This document shows positions 1 to 8,994 of a DNA stretch of 64,000 nt, piece by piece (position 1 is the first letter of the stretch; each line of letters begins with the position of its first letter). A model generated the notes under the pieces. That model ran no database searches, was not told the origin of the DNA, and was given only the letters and a program-made list of their open reading frames with translations. Source of the DNA: Novosphingobium sp. GTDB lineage: Bacteria; Pseudomonadota; Alphaproteobacteria; Sphingomonadales; Sphingomonadaceae. The stretch covers positions 997,001 through 1,061,000 of the forward strand of contig NZ_JBCNLP010000006.1 of the NCBI RefSeq assembly GCF_039595395.1. Direction: 5' to 3'. The position numbers and the translations under genes were made by a program.

Positions 1-122
1 TCCTCTATGACGCGCAGCGGGCGCTCGCGCAGGATCAGGACGCGCTGGCGCAGGCCTATCGCACCTATCAGCAGATGGGCGGCCGCAAGGCGATGGAAGA
101 GATCGGAACAAGGCCTAGGTAA
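1..122 (+). CDS. Outer-membrane efflux protein (OMF/NodT-type), C-terminal fragment
   Basis: The open frame enters from the left edge and stops with TAA at 120-122. It encodes about 39 residues, including LYDAQRALAQDQDALAQAYR followed by a YQQMGG stretch. This is the style of the last periplasmic helix and C-terminal tail of TolC/NodT-type outer-membrane factors, which carry a (L)xDAQRxL...QxxLAQA helix and a short GG-containing tail. Such proteins form the outer-membrane channel of RND or MFS tripartite pumps. Only the end is visible, so the family is inferred from one helix. The rest of the gene, and probably the pump genes, lie left of the window. Confidence 0.55.
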   Translation, partial: LYDAQRALAQDQDALAQAYRTYQQMGGRKAMEEIGTRPR

Positions 123-129
123 TTGTCGG

Positions 130-1014
130 TCAGGGGGCGTCGGGAAACCGGCTTTCCGTGGCGAAAGCCAGAACCGCCGGTGCATGCTCGCCCGATCGCA
201 ACGCCAGCGCGAGGGTAACGGAAGCCGTCTCCTCCAGCGCGTAATAGCTGACGCCGCGCAGCGCGGTGTCGCGCATGGAATCGGGCACCAGCGCAAAGCC
301 AAGCTCGGCCGCCACCAGCGCCAGCACCGAGGCGACCTGAGGCGCGGATTGGCCCTGCACCGGCTCGAAACCGGCCTTGCGGCACAGGGCCAGCGTTTCG
401 TCGAACAGCGTTGGCCCAAGGCTACGCGGCGTGACGATCAGCGGCTCCTGCGCCAGATCGATCAGACGGACAGGATCGCTGGGCGGCACGCGGGTGGAGG
501 GCAGGGCGACGATCAGCGGCTCTTCCTCCAGCGGATAGATGCGCAGGCCGGTATGGTCGACCGATGTCGGGCGGATAAAGGCCACGTCCAGCGTGCCCGT
601 CAGCAGGGCGGTGACGAGGCCCTGCGAATTGTCCTCGCTCAGGCTCAGTTCCACCTCGGGAAACTTGCGGCGGAAGGTACGGATGGTGTTGGGCACGCGG
701 TGGTTGAACGCCGCGGAGCCGGTAAAGCCCAGACGCACCGAACCCGTCTCGCCCTTGGCGGCGCGCCGCGTATCGCGCAGGGCGGCCTCGATCAGATCGG
801 GAATGGCCGCGATGCGGTCGCGCAGCACCTTGCCCGCGATGGTCAGTTCCGCGCCTTGCGGGATGCGGTGGAAGAGCTGCGCGCCCAGTTCCTCTTCCAG
901 CGCCTTGATCTGGGAGCTGAGCGGCGGCTGGCTCATCCCCAGCTTCTGCGCGGCGCGGGTGAAGTTGCCTTCCTCGGCCACGGTCAGGAAATAGCGGATA
1001 TGCCTGAGTTCCAC
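130..1014 (-). CDS. LysR-family transcriptional regulator (BenM/CatM-like)
   Basis: The N-terminal winged helix reads ELRHIRYFLTVAEEGNFTRA then AQKLGMSQPPLSSQIKALEE, a standard LysR HTH, followed by a periplasmic-binding-like effector domain of about 200 residues. I start it at the GTG at 1014, because a GGAGG lies just upstream and the HTH then begins at residue 2, as usual in the family. The longer frame to 1101 would run into the start of the divergent hydrolase gene. Total length is then about 294 residues, normal for LysR. It is transcribed away from the alpha/beta hydrolase at 1101 with under 90 bp between them, so that hydrolase is the likely target. The effector is unknown. Confidence 0.85.
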   Translation of the reverse strand: MELRHIRYFLTVAEEGNFTRAAQKLGMSQPPLSSQIKALEEELGAQLFHRIPQGAELTIAGKVLRDRIAAIPDLIEAALRDTRRAAKGETGSVRLGFTGSAAFNHRVPNTIRTFRRKFPEVELSLSEDNSQGLVTALLTGTLDVAFIRPTSVDHTGLRIYPLEEEPLIVALPSTRVPPSDPVRLIDLAQEPLIVTPRSLGPTLFDETLALCRKAGFEPVQGQSAPQVASVLALVAAELGFALVPDSMRDTALRGVSYYALEETASVTLALALRSGEHAPAVLAFATESRFPDAP

Positions 1015-1100
1015 TCCATACCTCCGACGTATAGCAATCGCGCCTTTCATGTATTGGACAAATGACAAGCGCAACGCCAAATCGGGGGCGGAGGTTGACA

Positions 1101-1865
1101 ATGCACAGTTCCACCATGCTTTCCCCGGTCTATCCGTCCTTTCCTGCCGCCGCGAATGACACCCATGCCCGGCTGGAGCCCACCGTCTTCCTGCCCGGCC
1201 TGCTCTGCGACCAGAGCCTGTGGCAGAACCAGGTCGAGGCGCTGGCCGATGTCTGCGCGCCGATGATCGCCAATCTGACGCTGGACGACACGATCGAGGC
1301 CATGGCCCGCCGCACGCTGGCGGCAGCGCCCGCGCGCTTCTCGCTGGTGGGCCTCTCGATGGGGGGCTATGTGGCGCTGGAAATCATGCGGCAGGCGCCC
1401 GAGCGTGTGACCCGGCTGGCGCTGGTCGACACCAGCGCGCGGGCCGATACCGCCGAGCGCGCGGCGCAGCGCCGGGCGGGCATGGAATCATTGAAGCGCG
1501 GCAAGTTCGTGGGGATCACCCATGGCCTGCTGGGCAATCTGATCCATCGCTCGCAGATGGAGACGCAGGTCGGCAGCCAGATGCGCTCCATGGCCTCGCG
1601 CGTGGGCGGAGAGGCGTTCCTGCGCCAGCAGAATGCCATTCTCAACCGTCCCGATTTCAGCGCGGTGCTGCCGGACATCGCGGTGCCCACGATGATCGTG
1701 GTCGGCGATGATGACCGCGTGACGCCGGTCTCCCATTCGCTGGAGATGCATGAGGCGATTGCCGGGTCCACCTTCCATCTGGTGCGCGAATGCGGCCATA
1801 TGGCGGCGCTGGAGCGCCCCGAGGACACCAACGCCCTGCTGCGCGACTGGCTGGAGGCGGCGTAA
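1101..1865 (+). CDS. Alpha/beta-fold hydrolase
   Basis: A 254-residue cytoplasmic alpha/beta hydrolase. The sequence shows FLPGLLCD (oxyanion region), the nucleophile elbow GLSMGGY, a late acid in VVGDDDRVTP and the catalytic histidine in ECGHMAALERP, so the Ser-Asp-His triad is complete. I use the ATG at 1101, preceded by GGCGGAGG at 1087-1094. An upstream in-frame start at 1062 would lie inside the divergent promoter. It is paired with a divergent LysR gene. Similar enzymes include enol-lactonases and esterases, but nothing here fixes the substrate. Confidence 0.8.
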   Translation: MHSSTMLSPVYPSFPAAANDTHARLEPTVFLPGLLCDQSLWQNQVEALADVCAPMIANLTLDDTIEAMARRTLAAAPARFSLVGLSMGGYVALEIMRQAPERVTRLALVDTSARADTAERAAQRRAGMESLKRGKFVGITHGLLGNLIHRSQMETQVGSQMRSMASRVGGEAFLRQQNAILNRPDFSAVLPDIAVPTMIVVGDDDRVTPVSHSLEMHEAIAGSTFHLVRECGHMAALERPEDTNALLRDWLEAA

Positions 1866-1924
1866 GCGTTTCGGGCCGGGCGGGCGGCATTTTCCGGATA
1901 CTCACGGCAATCGGCGATAGAAAG

Positions 1925-1948
1925 TAGCGCTAACATTTAAAGATGTTA
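1925..1948. promoter_or_regulatory. Putative LacI operator plus adjacent inverted repeat upstream of GH29
   Basis: TAGCGCTA (1925-1932) is a perfect 8-bp palindrome and matches the core of the operator-like word seen at 4904, 12659 and 17075. It overlaps a second inverted repeat, TAACAT/ATGTTA with a 6-bp spacer (1931-1948). The block lies about 80 bp before the fucosidase start. Binding by the LacI protein encoded at 3714 is inferred. Confidence 0.55.
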
Positions 1949-2025
1949 TGTGCGATTGCCGATGGGATGGAAGCCCGGTCCCGGATCATCCGGTGACGGC
2001 TTGCCTGCCAGGAGAGGATACCGCC

Positions 2026-3654
2026 ATGTTCGACCGCCGTGGATTGATCGGCTCTGCCGCTGCGGCTGCGACCACCTTGCTGTCGTCGCAAGCGGCCGGG
2101 ACTGGGGTCAGGGGCAGGGTGCAGCCCGGTTGGGATTCGCTGGCCGCCTCATGGCGCATGCCCGACTGGTTCCGCGATGCCAAATTCGGCATCTGGGCGC
2201 ATTGGGGCGCGCAGGCCGTGCCCGAATTCGGGGACTGGTACGGGCGGCTGATGTATGTGCAGGGCGATCCTTTCTACGAACATCACCTCAAGCACTACAG
2301 CCATCCCGCTCGCTCCGGTTTCATGGAGATCGAAAATCTCTGGAAGGCGCAGGCGTGGGAGCCTGAAACGCTGATCGATCTCTACAAGAAGGCGGGCGCG
2401 CGCTATTTCATGGCGCTGGCTTGCCACCATGACAATCTCGACACCTTCGACAGCGCACATCACGCTTGGAACACGCTGCGTGTCGGCCCCCGGCGCGACA
2501 TTGTCGGCGGCTGGGAAAAGGCCGCGCGCCGCGCAGGCTTGCGTTTCGGGGTTTCCAACCATGCCTCGCATAGCTGGCACTGGTGGCAGACCGCCTATGG
2601 CTATGATGCCGAAGGGGCCATGCAGGGGCAGCGCTATGACGCCTGGCATCTGCGCAAGGAGCACGGCACCGGCACATGGTGGGAAGGCCTCGACCCGCAG
2701 GAGCTGTACAATGGCCCGTGGTATGCCGCGCCCGATGGCATCACCTCGGTCAAGGCGATGAACGACTGGCATGCCGCGCATGACGGCGTTTGGAGCGAAG
2801 ATGCGCCGCCCGGTCCGCGCGGGGCAGCCTATGCCGCCAAATGGCTGGCGCGCCAGCAGGATCTTGTGGCCAAATACCGGCCCGATCTTGTCTATTTCGA
2901 TGATACCGGCCTGCCGCTGGGGCAGGCGGGGATCGCAGCCGCCGCCGACTATTACAACCGCGCCATCGACTGGCACGGTACGCCCGATGTGGTGCTGACG
3001 GGCAAGCAGCTCACGCCGTTGCAGCGGCAGGGCATTGTCGAGGATGTCGAGCGTGGTTTTGCCGATGCCATCCGCCCGCAGCCATGGCAGACCGACACCT
3101 GCCTCGGCAGTTGGTTCTACGACCGCCCGCTCGCCGAGCGCAAAGGCTACAAAAGCGCCAAGCAGGTGCTGCAGCGCCTGTGCGATGTCGTGGCCAAGAA
3201 CGGCTGCCTGCTGCTGTCCGTGCCGCTGCGCGCCGATGGCACGCATGACGAGCAGGAGATGGGCATTCTGGCCGATCTGGGGCGCTGGTTCGCGGTCAAT
3301 GGCACGGGCATCTATGGCACGCGGCCATGGCGCGTCTTTGGCGAGGGGCCCAATGTGCCGCCCAAGGGCATGCAGAGCGAGGCGGAAATGAAGCCCTATA
3401 CCGCACAGGATATCCGCATCACGGCGGGTGGCGGCGGGCTGAACCTCTTCCTGCTGGATTGGCCCGAGGGGGAGGCGCGCATCGCCTGTCTCGGCCGCCG
3501 GGCGAGTGACGGGGTGATCGAGCGGGTGACGCTGAACGGCGGCGGCCCGGTGCGCTTTGTGCAGGATGAGGATGGGCTGCGGCTGACTCTGCCGGCGGGC
3601 GGGCGCGATCTGCCGGTACCGGGTCTGCGGATCGAGGGGCGCGGGTTGGTCTGA
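2026..3654 (+). CDS. GH29 alpha-L-fucosidase, exported
   Basis: A 542-residue enzyme. The N-terminus MFDRRGLIGSAAAAATTLLS is a twin-arginine-style or Sec signal, so it is probably periplasmic. The catalytic barrel starts at WFRDAKFGIWAHWGAQAVPE, a hallmark of GH29. PDLVYFDDTG carries the likely nucleophile, Asp292 by this start, and RDIVGGWEKAARRAGLRFGV is also typical of the family. The start at 2026 follows AGGAGAGGA, and the longer frame to 1948 adds no signal. GH29 enzymes release terminal L-fucose; in this locus the natural target would be the fucosylated side chain of xyloglucan. It has its own operator-bearing promoter and is followed by the LacI gene. Confidence 0.9.
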   Translation: MFDRRGLIGSAAAAATTLLSSQAAGTGVRGRVQPGWDSLAASWRMPDWFRDAKFGIWAHWGAQAVPEFGDWYGRLMYVQGDPFYEHHLKHYSHPARSGFMEIENLWKAQAWEPETLIDLYKKAGARYFMALACHHDNLDTFDSAHHAWNTLRVGPRRDIVGGWEKAARRAGLRFGVSNHASHSWHWWQTAYGYDAEGAMQGQRYDAWHLRKEHGTGTWWEGLDPQELYNGPWYAAPDGITSVKAMNDWHAAHDGVWSEDAPPGPRGAAYAAKWLARQQDLVAKYRPDLVYFDDTGLPLGQAGIAAAADYYNRAIDWHGTPDVVLTGKQLTPLQRQGIVEDVERGFADAIRPQPWQTDTCLGSWFYDRPLAERKGYKSAKQVLQRLCDVVAKNGCLLLSVPLRADGTHDEQEMGILADLGRWFAVNGTGIYGTRPWRVFGEGPNVPPKGMQSEAEMKPYTAQDIRITAGGGGLNLFLLDWPEGEARIACLGRRASDGVIERVTLNGGGPVRFVQDEDGLRLTLPAGGRDLPVPGLRIEGRGLV

Positions 3655-3713
3655 CGCCAGGGTTAATGGCGCGCCGATATTGCCCTGCGGATCGGCTTCG
3701 TTCACAAGGGGCA

Positions 3714-4835
3714 ATGCCTGATATGACCGTAAAGAACGCCACCTCCCACAGCGAGAATGATGCCGGCTCCCGCAAGGTTTTGCGCCGTCAGCGCAAGGCG
3801 CCGACCATCAGCGATGTGGCGCAGCATGCGGGCGTGTCGCCGATGACGGTGTCGCGCGTCATCAACGATTGTACCACGGTCCGCCCCTCCACGCGGGAAA
3901 AGGTCGAGCGTTCGATCGAAGCGCTGAACTATGCGCCCAGCAGCGCGGCCCGCAGTCTTGCCGGGGGTGAGCATGTGCGCATCGGTCTGCTCTACAGCAA
4001 CCCTTCCTCCACCTATCTCAGCGAATTCATTGTCGGATCGCTGGAGCAGGCCGGTCGCAGCAGCGCGGATCTCGTGCTCGAGCAGTTCCACGAAGGCTGG
4101 TCGACCGAGCGGCTGATCGGCCAACTGCAGCGCGGCGGGCTCAACGGCATCATTCTGCCCCCGCCCTTGTCCGATTCCCCCGCCATGGTCGATGCGCTGC
4201 ACAAGGCCGACATTCCCACCGTGTCGGTGGCGGGCGGCTATGCCTCCAGCGCGGCGGTGGCGGTGGGGATCGACGATTTTCAGGCCGCGGCCGACATGAC
4301 GCGGCATCTGATTTCGCTCGGCCATGCGCGGATTGGTTTCATCAAGGGCAATCCCAACCTCCACGCCAGCGAGCGGCGATATGAAGGCTATGTGCAGGCC
4401 TTGGGTGAGGCGGGCCTGGCGCCGGTGCCCGAGCTGATCGCGCAGGGCTTCTTCTCCTATCGCTCCGGTCTCGACGCGGCCGAAACGATCCTCGACCTCG
4501 ACGAGCCGCCAACGGCGATCTTTGCCAGCAACGATGACATGGCCGCCGCCACGGTGGCGGTGGCGCATCGGCGCGGGCTGGATGTTCCGGGCGATCTGAC
4601 CGTCTGCGGTTTCGACGATACCTTGCTGGCAACGACGATCTGGCCGGAACTGACCACCATCCGCCAGCCGATCCGCGATATGGCGCGCGCTGCGATGGAC
4701 CTCATTGTGAGGCATCTGCGCGAGGACAGCGTGACGGAAACCGGCAAGCAGGTGTTGCTCGATTACGCGCTGATCCGCCGCCAGTCCGATGCCGCGCCCC
4801 GCAGGCGCCCGCCCTATCGCAAGGGCGCCGTCTGA
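3714..4835 (+). CDS. LacI-family transcriptional regulator of the xyloglucan-type locus
   Basis: The HTH reads TISDVAQHAGVSPMTVSRVI followed by the hinge helix NYAPSSAARSLAGG, then a ribose-binding-like effector domain with IGLLYSNPSS, GIDDFQAA, FASNDDMAAA and CGFDDT blocks. Several starts are possible: ATG at 3714 just after AAGGGG, ATG at 3723, or the longer frame at 3666. I use 3714, giving 373 residues. About 30 residues precede the HTH, somewhat more than usual. It sits between the fucosidase and the GH31 gene, and repeated LacI-like words lie at four promoters nearby, so it is the natural local repressor. The inducer is probably a xyloglucan-derived sugar, by inference. Confidence 0.85.
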   Translation: MPDMTVKNATSHSENDAGSRKVLRRQRKAPTISDVAQHAGVSPMTVSRVINDCTTVRPSTREKVERSIEALNYAPSSAARSLAGGEHVRIGLLYSNPSSTYLSEFIVGSLEQAGRSSADLVLEQFHEGWSTERLIGQLQRGGLNGIILPPPLSDSPAMVDALHKADIPTVSVAGGYASSAAVAVGIDDFQAAADMTRHLISLGHARIGFIKGNPNLHASERRYEGYVQALGEAGLAPVPELIAQGFFSYRSGLDAAETILDLDEPPTAIFASNDDMAAATVAVAHRRGLDVPGDLTVCGFDDTLLATTIWPELTTIRQPIRDMARAAMDLIVRHLREDSVTETGKQVLLDYALIRRQSDAAPRRRPPYRKGAV

Positions 4836-4903
4836 GCTTTTCGCCTGCATACGTCTGCGTTAGAAAACTGAAATTTTAGGGCTTCTTTCCTCGACAGGCA
4901 TAG

Positions 4904-4919
4904 TTGATAGCGGTACCAA
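4904..4919. promoter_or_regulatory. Putative LacI operator before GH31
   Basis: The word TTGATAGCGGTACCAA reads TTGGTACCGCTATCAA on the other strand. It is an imperfect palindrome (6 of 8 pairs match) and is the fullest copy of the locus word. A further 6-bp inverted repeat, CGACTA/TAGTCG, follows at 4925-4940. The pair lies 105-140 bp before the chosen GH31 start, at the head of the GH31-GH1-GH39-GH43 series. Confidence 0.6.
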
Positions 4920-5044
4920 TAGACCGACTAATGATAGTCGCCGATCGAAACCCGAGTTTCGACGCGATTATGCCAAGCAGGGGATGCTTTGTGGTGCAAC
5001 ATGAATTCGACGCCGCCGTGCCTGTTTCATCGGTGCATGCCGGG

Positions 5045-7417
5045 ATGACGCCGGGTTCCCGGACATTCGGCGGTCTGGCTCGCAAGGGTTTGCTGACTCT
5101 TGGCTTGTCGTGGATGGCGCTGAGCGCGAGTGCCGCTCTGGCCGATCCGATGGCGCTGCTCGACCGCAATGGCAGCCGTGTCGCGGTTGAACCCTATGCG
5201 CCCAACATCGTGCGCGTGACCATCGCGCTCGATCCCGCGCTGGCCAGCGCCGCGCCGGGCGAGGGGCCCAATGCCAGGCCCGATGCCGCCGGATGGACGC
5301 ATCATGCCGATGCTTCGGGCGATGTCTTCACCTCCGCCGGGCTGACGCTGACGGTCGATGCCAAGCCCTATCCGCCCGCACCCACCATGATGGAGCGCTA
5401 TTTCGCGCCCGCGCTGCCACCGGTCAGCCTCTCGATCAAGGGTGCGGACGGTAGCCTTCTGGCGCGCATGAGTGGCTGGGAGATGGCCCCCGTCACCGTC
5501 AATGGCGAGAAGACCTTCAAGGTCGGCGCCAGCTTCGATGCCGCGCCGGGCGAGCATTACTATGGCCTCGGCCAGAACCAGGAAGGCAGTTTCGACCTCA
5601 AGGGCCGCCAGATCGACTGCGCGCATAATTACGATGCGCCTGCCGGCGAAACCGTCTGCGTGCCCTTCATGGTCACCAACAAGGGCGACGGCAAGGTCTG
5701 GGGCATCGTGTGGGACAATCCTGCGCGGACGCTGGTGTGGCCGGGCCTGCATGGCAGCACGCATTTCCAGTCGCAGGTGGGTGAGCGGGTCTCCTTCTTC
5801 GTCATCACCGGCAACAACAGCGACGATCTCTATGCCGGCTATGCCAAGCTGACCGGCACCACGCCGCTGCCTCCCAAAGCCGCCTTCGGCCTGATCCAGA
5901 GCAAGGCGCGCTACGAAACGCAGAAGGAACTGCTCGACATCGCGCAGGGCTATCGCCAGCGCAAGCTGCCGCTCGATGTGATGGTGCTCGACTGGTTCTA
6001 CTGGTCGCGCATGGGCCAGCTCGACATCGACCGCACCTATTTTCCCGATCCCAAGGGCATGAACGATCAGCTCAAATCGATGGGCATGCGCTCGATCATC
6101 AGCGTCTGGCCGCGTTTCGAGCGGGAATCGCGCTATTTCGACATGCTTTCGGCCAAGGGCTGGCTGCTCAAGGACAAGGACGGTCATGCTGTGGACGGCC
6201 TGCCGGTCCGTTTCGACCGCGCCGGGGCGCTGATCGACAGCACCAACCCCGAAGCGCGCGCCTGGTTCTGGGGCAAACTGCGCGACAACATCGCCAGCCA
6301 GGGCTTCGACTGGTTCTGGCTGGACGAGACCGAGCCCGATCTGGTGCCCGATGGGTCCTTCTATTCGATCGGTTCGGGCGACCGTTACCACAACGTCTTC
6401 CCGCTGCTGCACACCGAGGGCGTGGCCAAGGGTTCGGCACAGGACCGGCCGAACGTGCGCAATCTGATCCTGTCGCGCGCCGCCTATCTCGGTTCGCAGC
6501 GCACCGGCGGGCTGTTCTGGTCCTCGGACGTCCGCGCGACCTGGGAGGCGCTCAAGCGGCAGGTTCCCGCCGGGCTGAACTTTACGGCCTCGGGTCTGGC
6601 CTATTGGGGCAGCGATATCGGCGGTTGGCAGTGGCCCAGCGGCCCCAAGGCGGAGCATGCCGTACTGGTCGATCCGGCGGGCGCGACGGCGATGGCGGCG
6701 GATTATACCGACTATCCCGAGCTGTTCGTGCGCTGGTTCGAATACAGCGTCTTCTCGCCCACCTTGCGCATCCACGGCCAGCGCCCCGGCACCGCGCTGT
6801 GGCAATATGGCAAGGCGGCCGAGCCGATCCTGGCCGACAATCTGCGCCTGCGCTATGCGCTGATCCCCTATCTCTATGCGCAGGGTCGCAGCACCTATGA
6901 GACGGGTGCGCCCTTCATGCGCGCGCTGTTCATGGACTTCCCCAAGGACCCCAAGGCGGCCACGGTGGGCGACCAGTATATGCTGGGCAAGGCCTTCCTC
7001 GTGGCGCCCGTGACGGAGCAGGGGCAGACGAAGAAGTCGGTCTATCTGCCCGCGGGCACGGCATGGTACGATTACTGGACCAACCGCCGTTATGAAGGCG
7101 GCCAGACCATCGAAGCCGATGCCCCCATCGAGCATATCCCGGTCTTCGTGCGCGCCGGCTCCATCGTGCCCATCGGCGCTCAGGTCGACAGCACCGCCAG
7201 CAAGCAGGCACTGGAGAGCATCCGCGTCTATCCCGGCGCCAATGCCACCTTCACGCTCTATGACGACGATGGCACCACCAATGGCTATCGCGCTGGCAAG
7301 GACGGTCGCAAGGCCGAGCTGGTGTGGGATGACGCCAGCGGCAAACTGACCAGCCGCCAGCCTTTGCCCAGCGGGCAGGCGCTTGCCGGTCTTATCAAGA
7401 TCATGGGCGGCCAGTAA
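5045..7417 (+). CDS. GH31 alpha-glycosidase, probably alpha-xylosidase, exported
   Basis: A 790-residue GH31 enzyme. A signal peptide with a basic n-region and a LLTLGLSWMALSASAALA core ends at ALA-DP. The barrel contains LDVMVLDWFYWSRMGQLDID, with FDWFWLDETEPDL carrying the nucleophile Asp and GLFWSSDVRATWEALKRQ the likely acid/base Asp. C-terminal beta domains include IPVFVRAGSIVPIG and YPGANATFTLYDDDGT. I start at 5045 because the signal peptide begins there; ATGs at 4931 and 4970 are in frame but lie close to the operator. The ribosome site is weak. GH31 also covers alpha-glucosidases; alpha-xylosidase is inferred from the GH74/GH35/GH29 neighbours. It is the first gene of a four-gene run. 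Confidence 0.85.
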   Translation: MTPGSRTFGGLARKGLLTLGLSWMALSASAALADPMALLDRNGSRVAVEPYAPNIVRVTIALDPALASAAPGEGPNARPDAAGWTHHADASGDVFTSAGLTLTVDAKPYPPAPTMMERYFAPALPPVSLSIKGADGSLLARMSGWEMAPVTVNGEKTFKVGASFDAAPGEHYYGLGQNQEGSFDLKGRQIDCAHNYDAPAGETVCVPFMVTNKGDGKVWGIVWDNPARTLVWPGLHGSTHFQSQVGERVSFFVITGNNSDDLYAGYAKLTGTTPLPPKAAFGLIQSKARYETQKELLDIAQGYRQRKLPLDVMVLDWFYWSRMGQLDIDRTYFPDPKGMNDQLKSMGMRSIISVWPRFERESRYFDMLSAKGWLLKDKDGHAVDGLPVRFDRAGALIDSTNPEARAWFWGKLRDNIASQGFDWFWLDETEPDLVPDGSFYSIGSGDRYHNVFPLLHTEGVAKGSAQDRPNVRNLILSRAAYLGSQRTGGLFWSSDVRATWEALKRQVPAGLNFTASGLAYWGSDIGGWQWPSGPKAEHAVLVDPAGATAMAADYTDYPELFVRWFEYSVFSPTLRIHGQRPGTALWQYGKAAEPILADNLRLRYALIPYLYAQGRSTYETGAPFMRALFMDFPKDPKAATVGDQYMLGKAFLVAPVTEQGQTKKSVYLPAGTAWYDYWTNRRYEGGQTIEADAPIEHIPVFVRAGSIVPIGAQVDSTASKQALESIRVYPGANATFTLYDDDGTTNGYRAGKDGRKAELVWDDASGKLTSRQPLPSGQALAGLIKIMGGQ

Positions 7418-7448
7418 GCCGCGCCGCCATTTTACAGAGGGTTTCTCA

Positions 7449-8918
7449 ATGACTGGATTCAATCGCCGCCAGCTCGGCAAGGGGCTTGGTGCGGGGCTGG
7501 GCGCGGCGGCGCTGGGCTCGGTGCTCGGTGGGCGTGTCGATGCGGCACAGCCCGGCACAAGCGGCGCGGCGGCGCCTGAGGCCGGGCTCGCTTTTCCGCA
7601 GGGCTTCCTCTGGGGCTGCGCCACGGCGGCCTATCAGATCGAGGGCGGCGTCAAGGAAGATGGGCGCGGGCAGACCAATTGGGATGTGTTCTCGCACACG
7701 CCGGGCAAGACCAGCGATGGCGGCACCGGTGATGTCGCCTGCGACAGCTATCACCGCTACGGCGAGGATATCGAACTGCTCAAGGCGCTGGGCGTCAAGG
7801 CCTATCGCTTCTCGATCGCCTGGTCACGCATCTTCCCCAATGGGCGCGGCAAGCCCAACCAGAAGGGGCTCGATTACTACAACCGCCTGATCGACGGCCT
7901 GCTGGCCGCGGGAATCGAGCCGCATGTCACGCTGTTCCACTGGGATCTGCCGACCGGTCTCGCCGGGGGCTGGCAGTCGCGTGACACCGCCTATGCCTTT
8001 GCCGATTACGCGGGCTATATGGCGGGCAAGATCACCGACCGCGTCAAGCATCTGATGACGGTCAATGAGCTGCGCTGCTTCACCGACCTGTCCTATATGA
8101 CCGGGGGCAAGGCGCCCGGCCTGAAGCTGCCCATGGGTCAGGTCAATCAGGTGCGCCACCATGGCGTGCTGGCGCATGGTCTGGGCGTGCAGGCGATCCG
8201 CGCGGCGGCCAAGCCGGGCACGCAGGTCGGCCTTGCCGACAATGCGACGATCTTCGTCCCCGTCATCGAGACGCAGGACCATATCGCCGCCACCATGAAG
8301 GCGATGCGCGAGGAAAACGCCATGTTCCTCACCGCGATCATGGAAGGGCGCTATCTCGACAGCTATCTCGCCGCGCAGGGCAAGGATGCGCCCCAGGTGA
8401 AGGACGGCGACATGAAGGCGATCGGCAGCGCGCTCGATTTCGTCTCGCTCAATGTCTACACGCCCAACTATGTGCGCGCCGCCGACAATGCCGCGGGTTA
8501 CGAGATCCTGCCGCATCTGCCGCAGTCGCCGCGCATGGCCTCGCCCTGGCTCTATGTCGGCCCTGAGGCGCTGTACTGGAGCGTGCGCACGGTCAACGAT
8601 CTGTGGAAGCCCAAGGCGCTCTACATTTCGGAGAACGGCTGCTCGGCCGATGATCCGGTCGCGCCGGACGGCAAGGTCTATGATGCCGATCGCATCATGT
8701 ATCTGCGCAACTACCTCACCCATCTGCAGCGCGCCGCCCGTGAGAACTACCCCATCAAGGGCTATTTCCTCTGGAGCCTGATGGACAATTTCGAGTGGGA
8801 GGATGGCTACACCAAGCTTTTCGGCATCCACCACGTCGATTTCAAGACCGGCAAGCGCACGCCCAAGCTGAGCGCTGACTGGTATCGCGAGCTGGTCCGC
8901 ACCAACCGACTGGTGTGA
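7449..8918 (+). CDS. GH1 beta-glucosidase-like enzyme, Tat-exported
   Basis: A 489-residue GH1 enzyme. NRRQLGKGLGAGLGAAALGS at the N-terminus is a twin-arginine signal. The GH1 body starts at FPQGFLWGCATAAYQIEGGV and includes RFSIAWSRIFPNG, HWDLPTGL, the nucleophile motif YISENGCS (Glu395) and GYFLWSLMDNFEWEDGY. The acid/base motif is TVNELRC (Glu207); most GH1 enzymes have NEP here, so the Pro is replaced by Leu. An AGAGGG precedes the ATG at 7449. It follows GH31 by about 30 bp and would cleave the cello-oligosaccharide backbone once side chains are removed, which is inferred from context. Confidence 0.9.
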   Translation: MTGFNRRQLGKGLGAGLGAAALGSVLGGRVDAAQPGTSGAAAPEAGLAFPQGFLWGCATAAYQIEGGVKEDGRGQTNWDVFSHTPGKTSDGGTGDVACDSYHRYGEDIELLKALGVKAYRFSIAWSRIFPNGRGKPNQKGLDYYNRLIDGLLAAGIEPHVTLFHWDLPTGLAGGWQSRDTAYAFADYAGYMAGKITDRVKHLMTVNELRCFTDLSYMTGGKAPGLKLPMGQVNQVRHHGVLAHGLGVQAIRAAAKPGTQVGLADNATIFVPVIETQDHIAATMKAMREENAMFLTAIMEGRYLDSYLAAQGKDAPQVKDGDMKAIGSALDFVSLNVYTPNYVRAADNAAGYEILPHLPQSPRMASPWLYVGPEALYWSVRTVNDLWKPKALYISENGCSADDPVAPDGKVYDADRIMYLRNYLTHLQRAARENYPIKGYFLWSLMDNFEWEDGYTKLFGIHHVDFKTGKRTPKLSADWYRELVRTNRLV

Positions 8919-8994
8919 TGCTTGCCCTGCCTCGGACGGACGTGTCCGGGGCAGGGTGTCACCCGAACAGAACAAGCGGGATGGGGATGGGGAT

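Noticed and set aside
130..1065. Long plus-strand frames (for example 7-1065) across the LysR gene
   Set aside because: They mirror the GC-rich codon pattern of the minus-strand LysR gene; no motif, and the minus strand has a full LysR protein.
5027..7624. 865-residue minus-strand frame opposite GH31
   Set aside because: It is a complement shadow of the GH31 gene, rich in His/Arg/Gly from reversed codons, with no recognisable domain.
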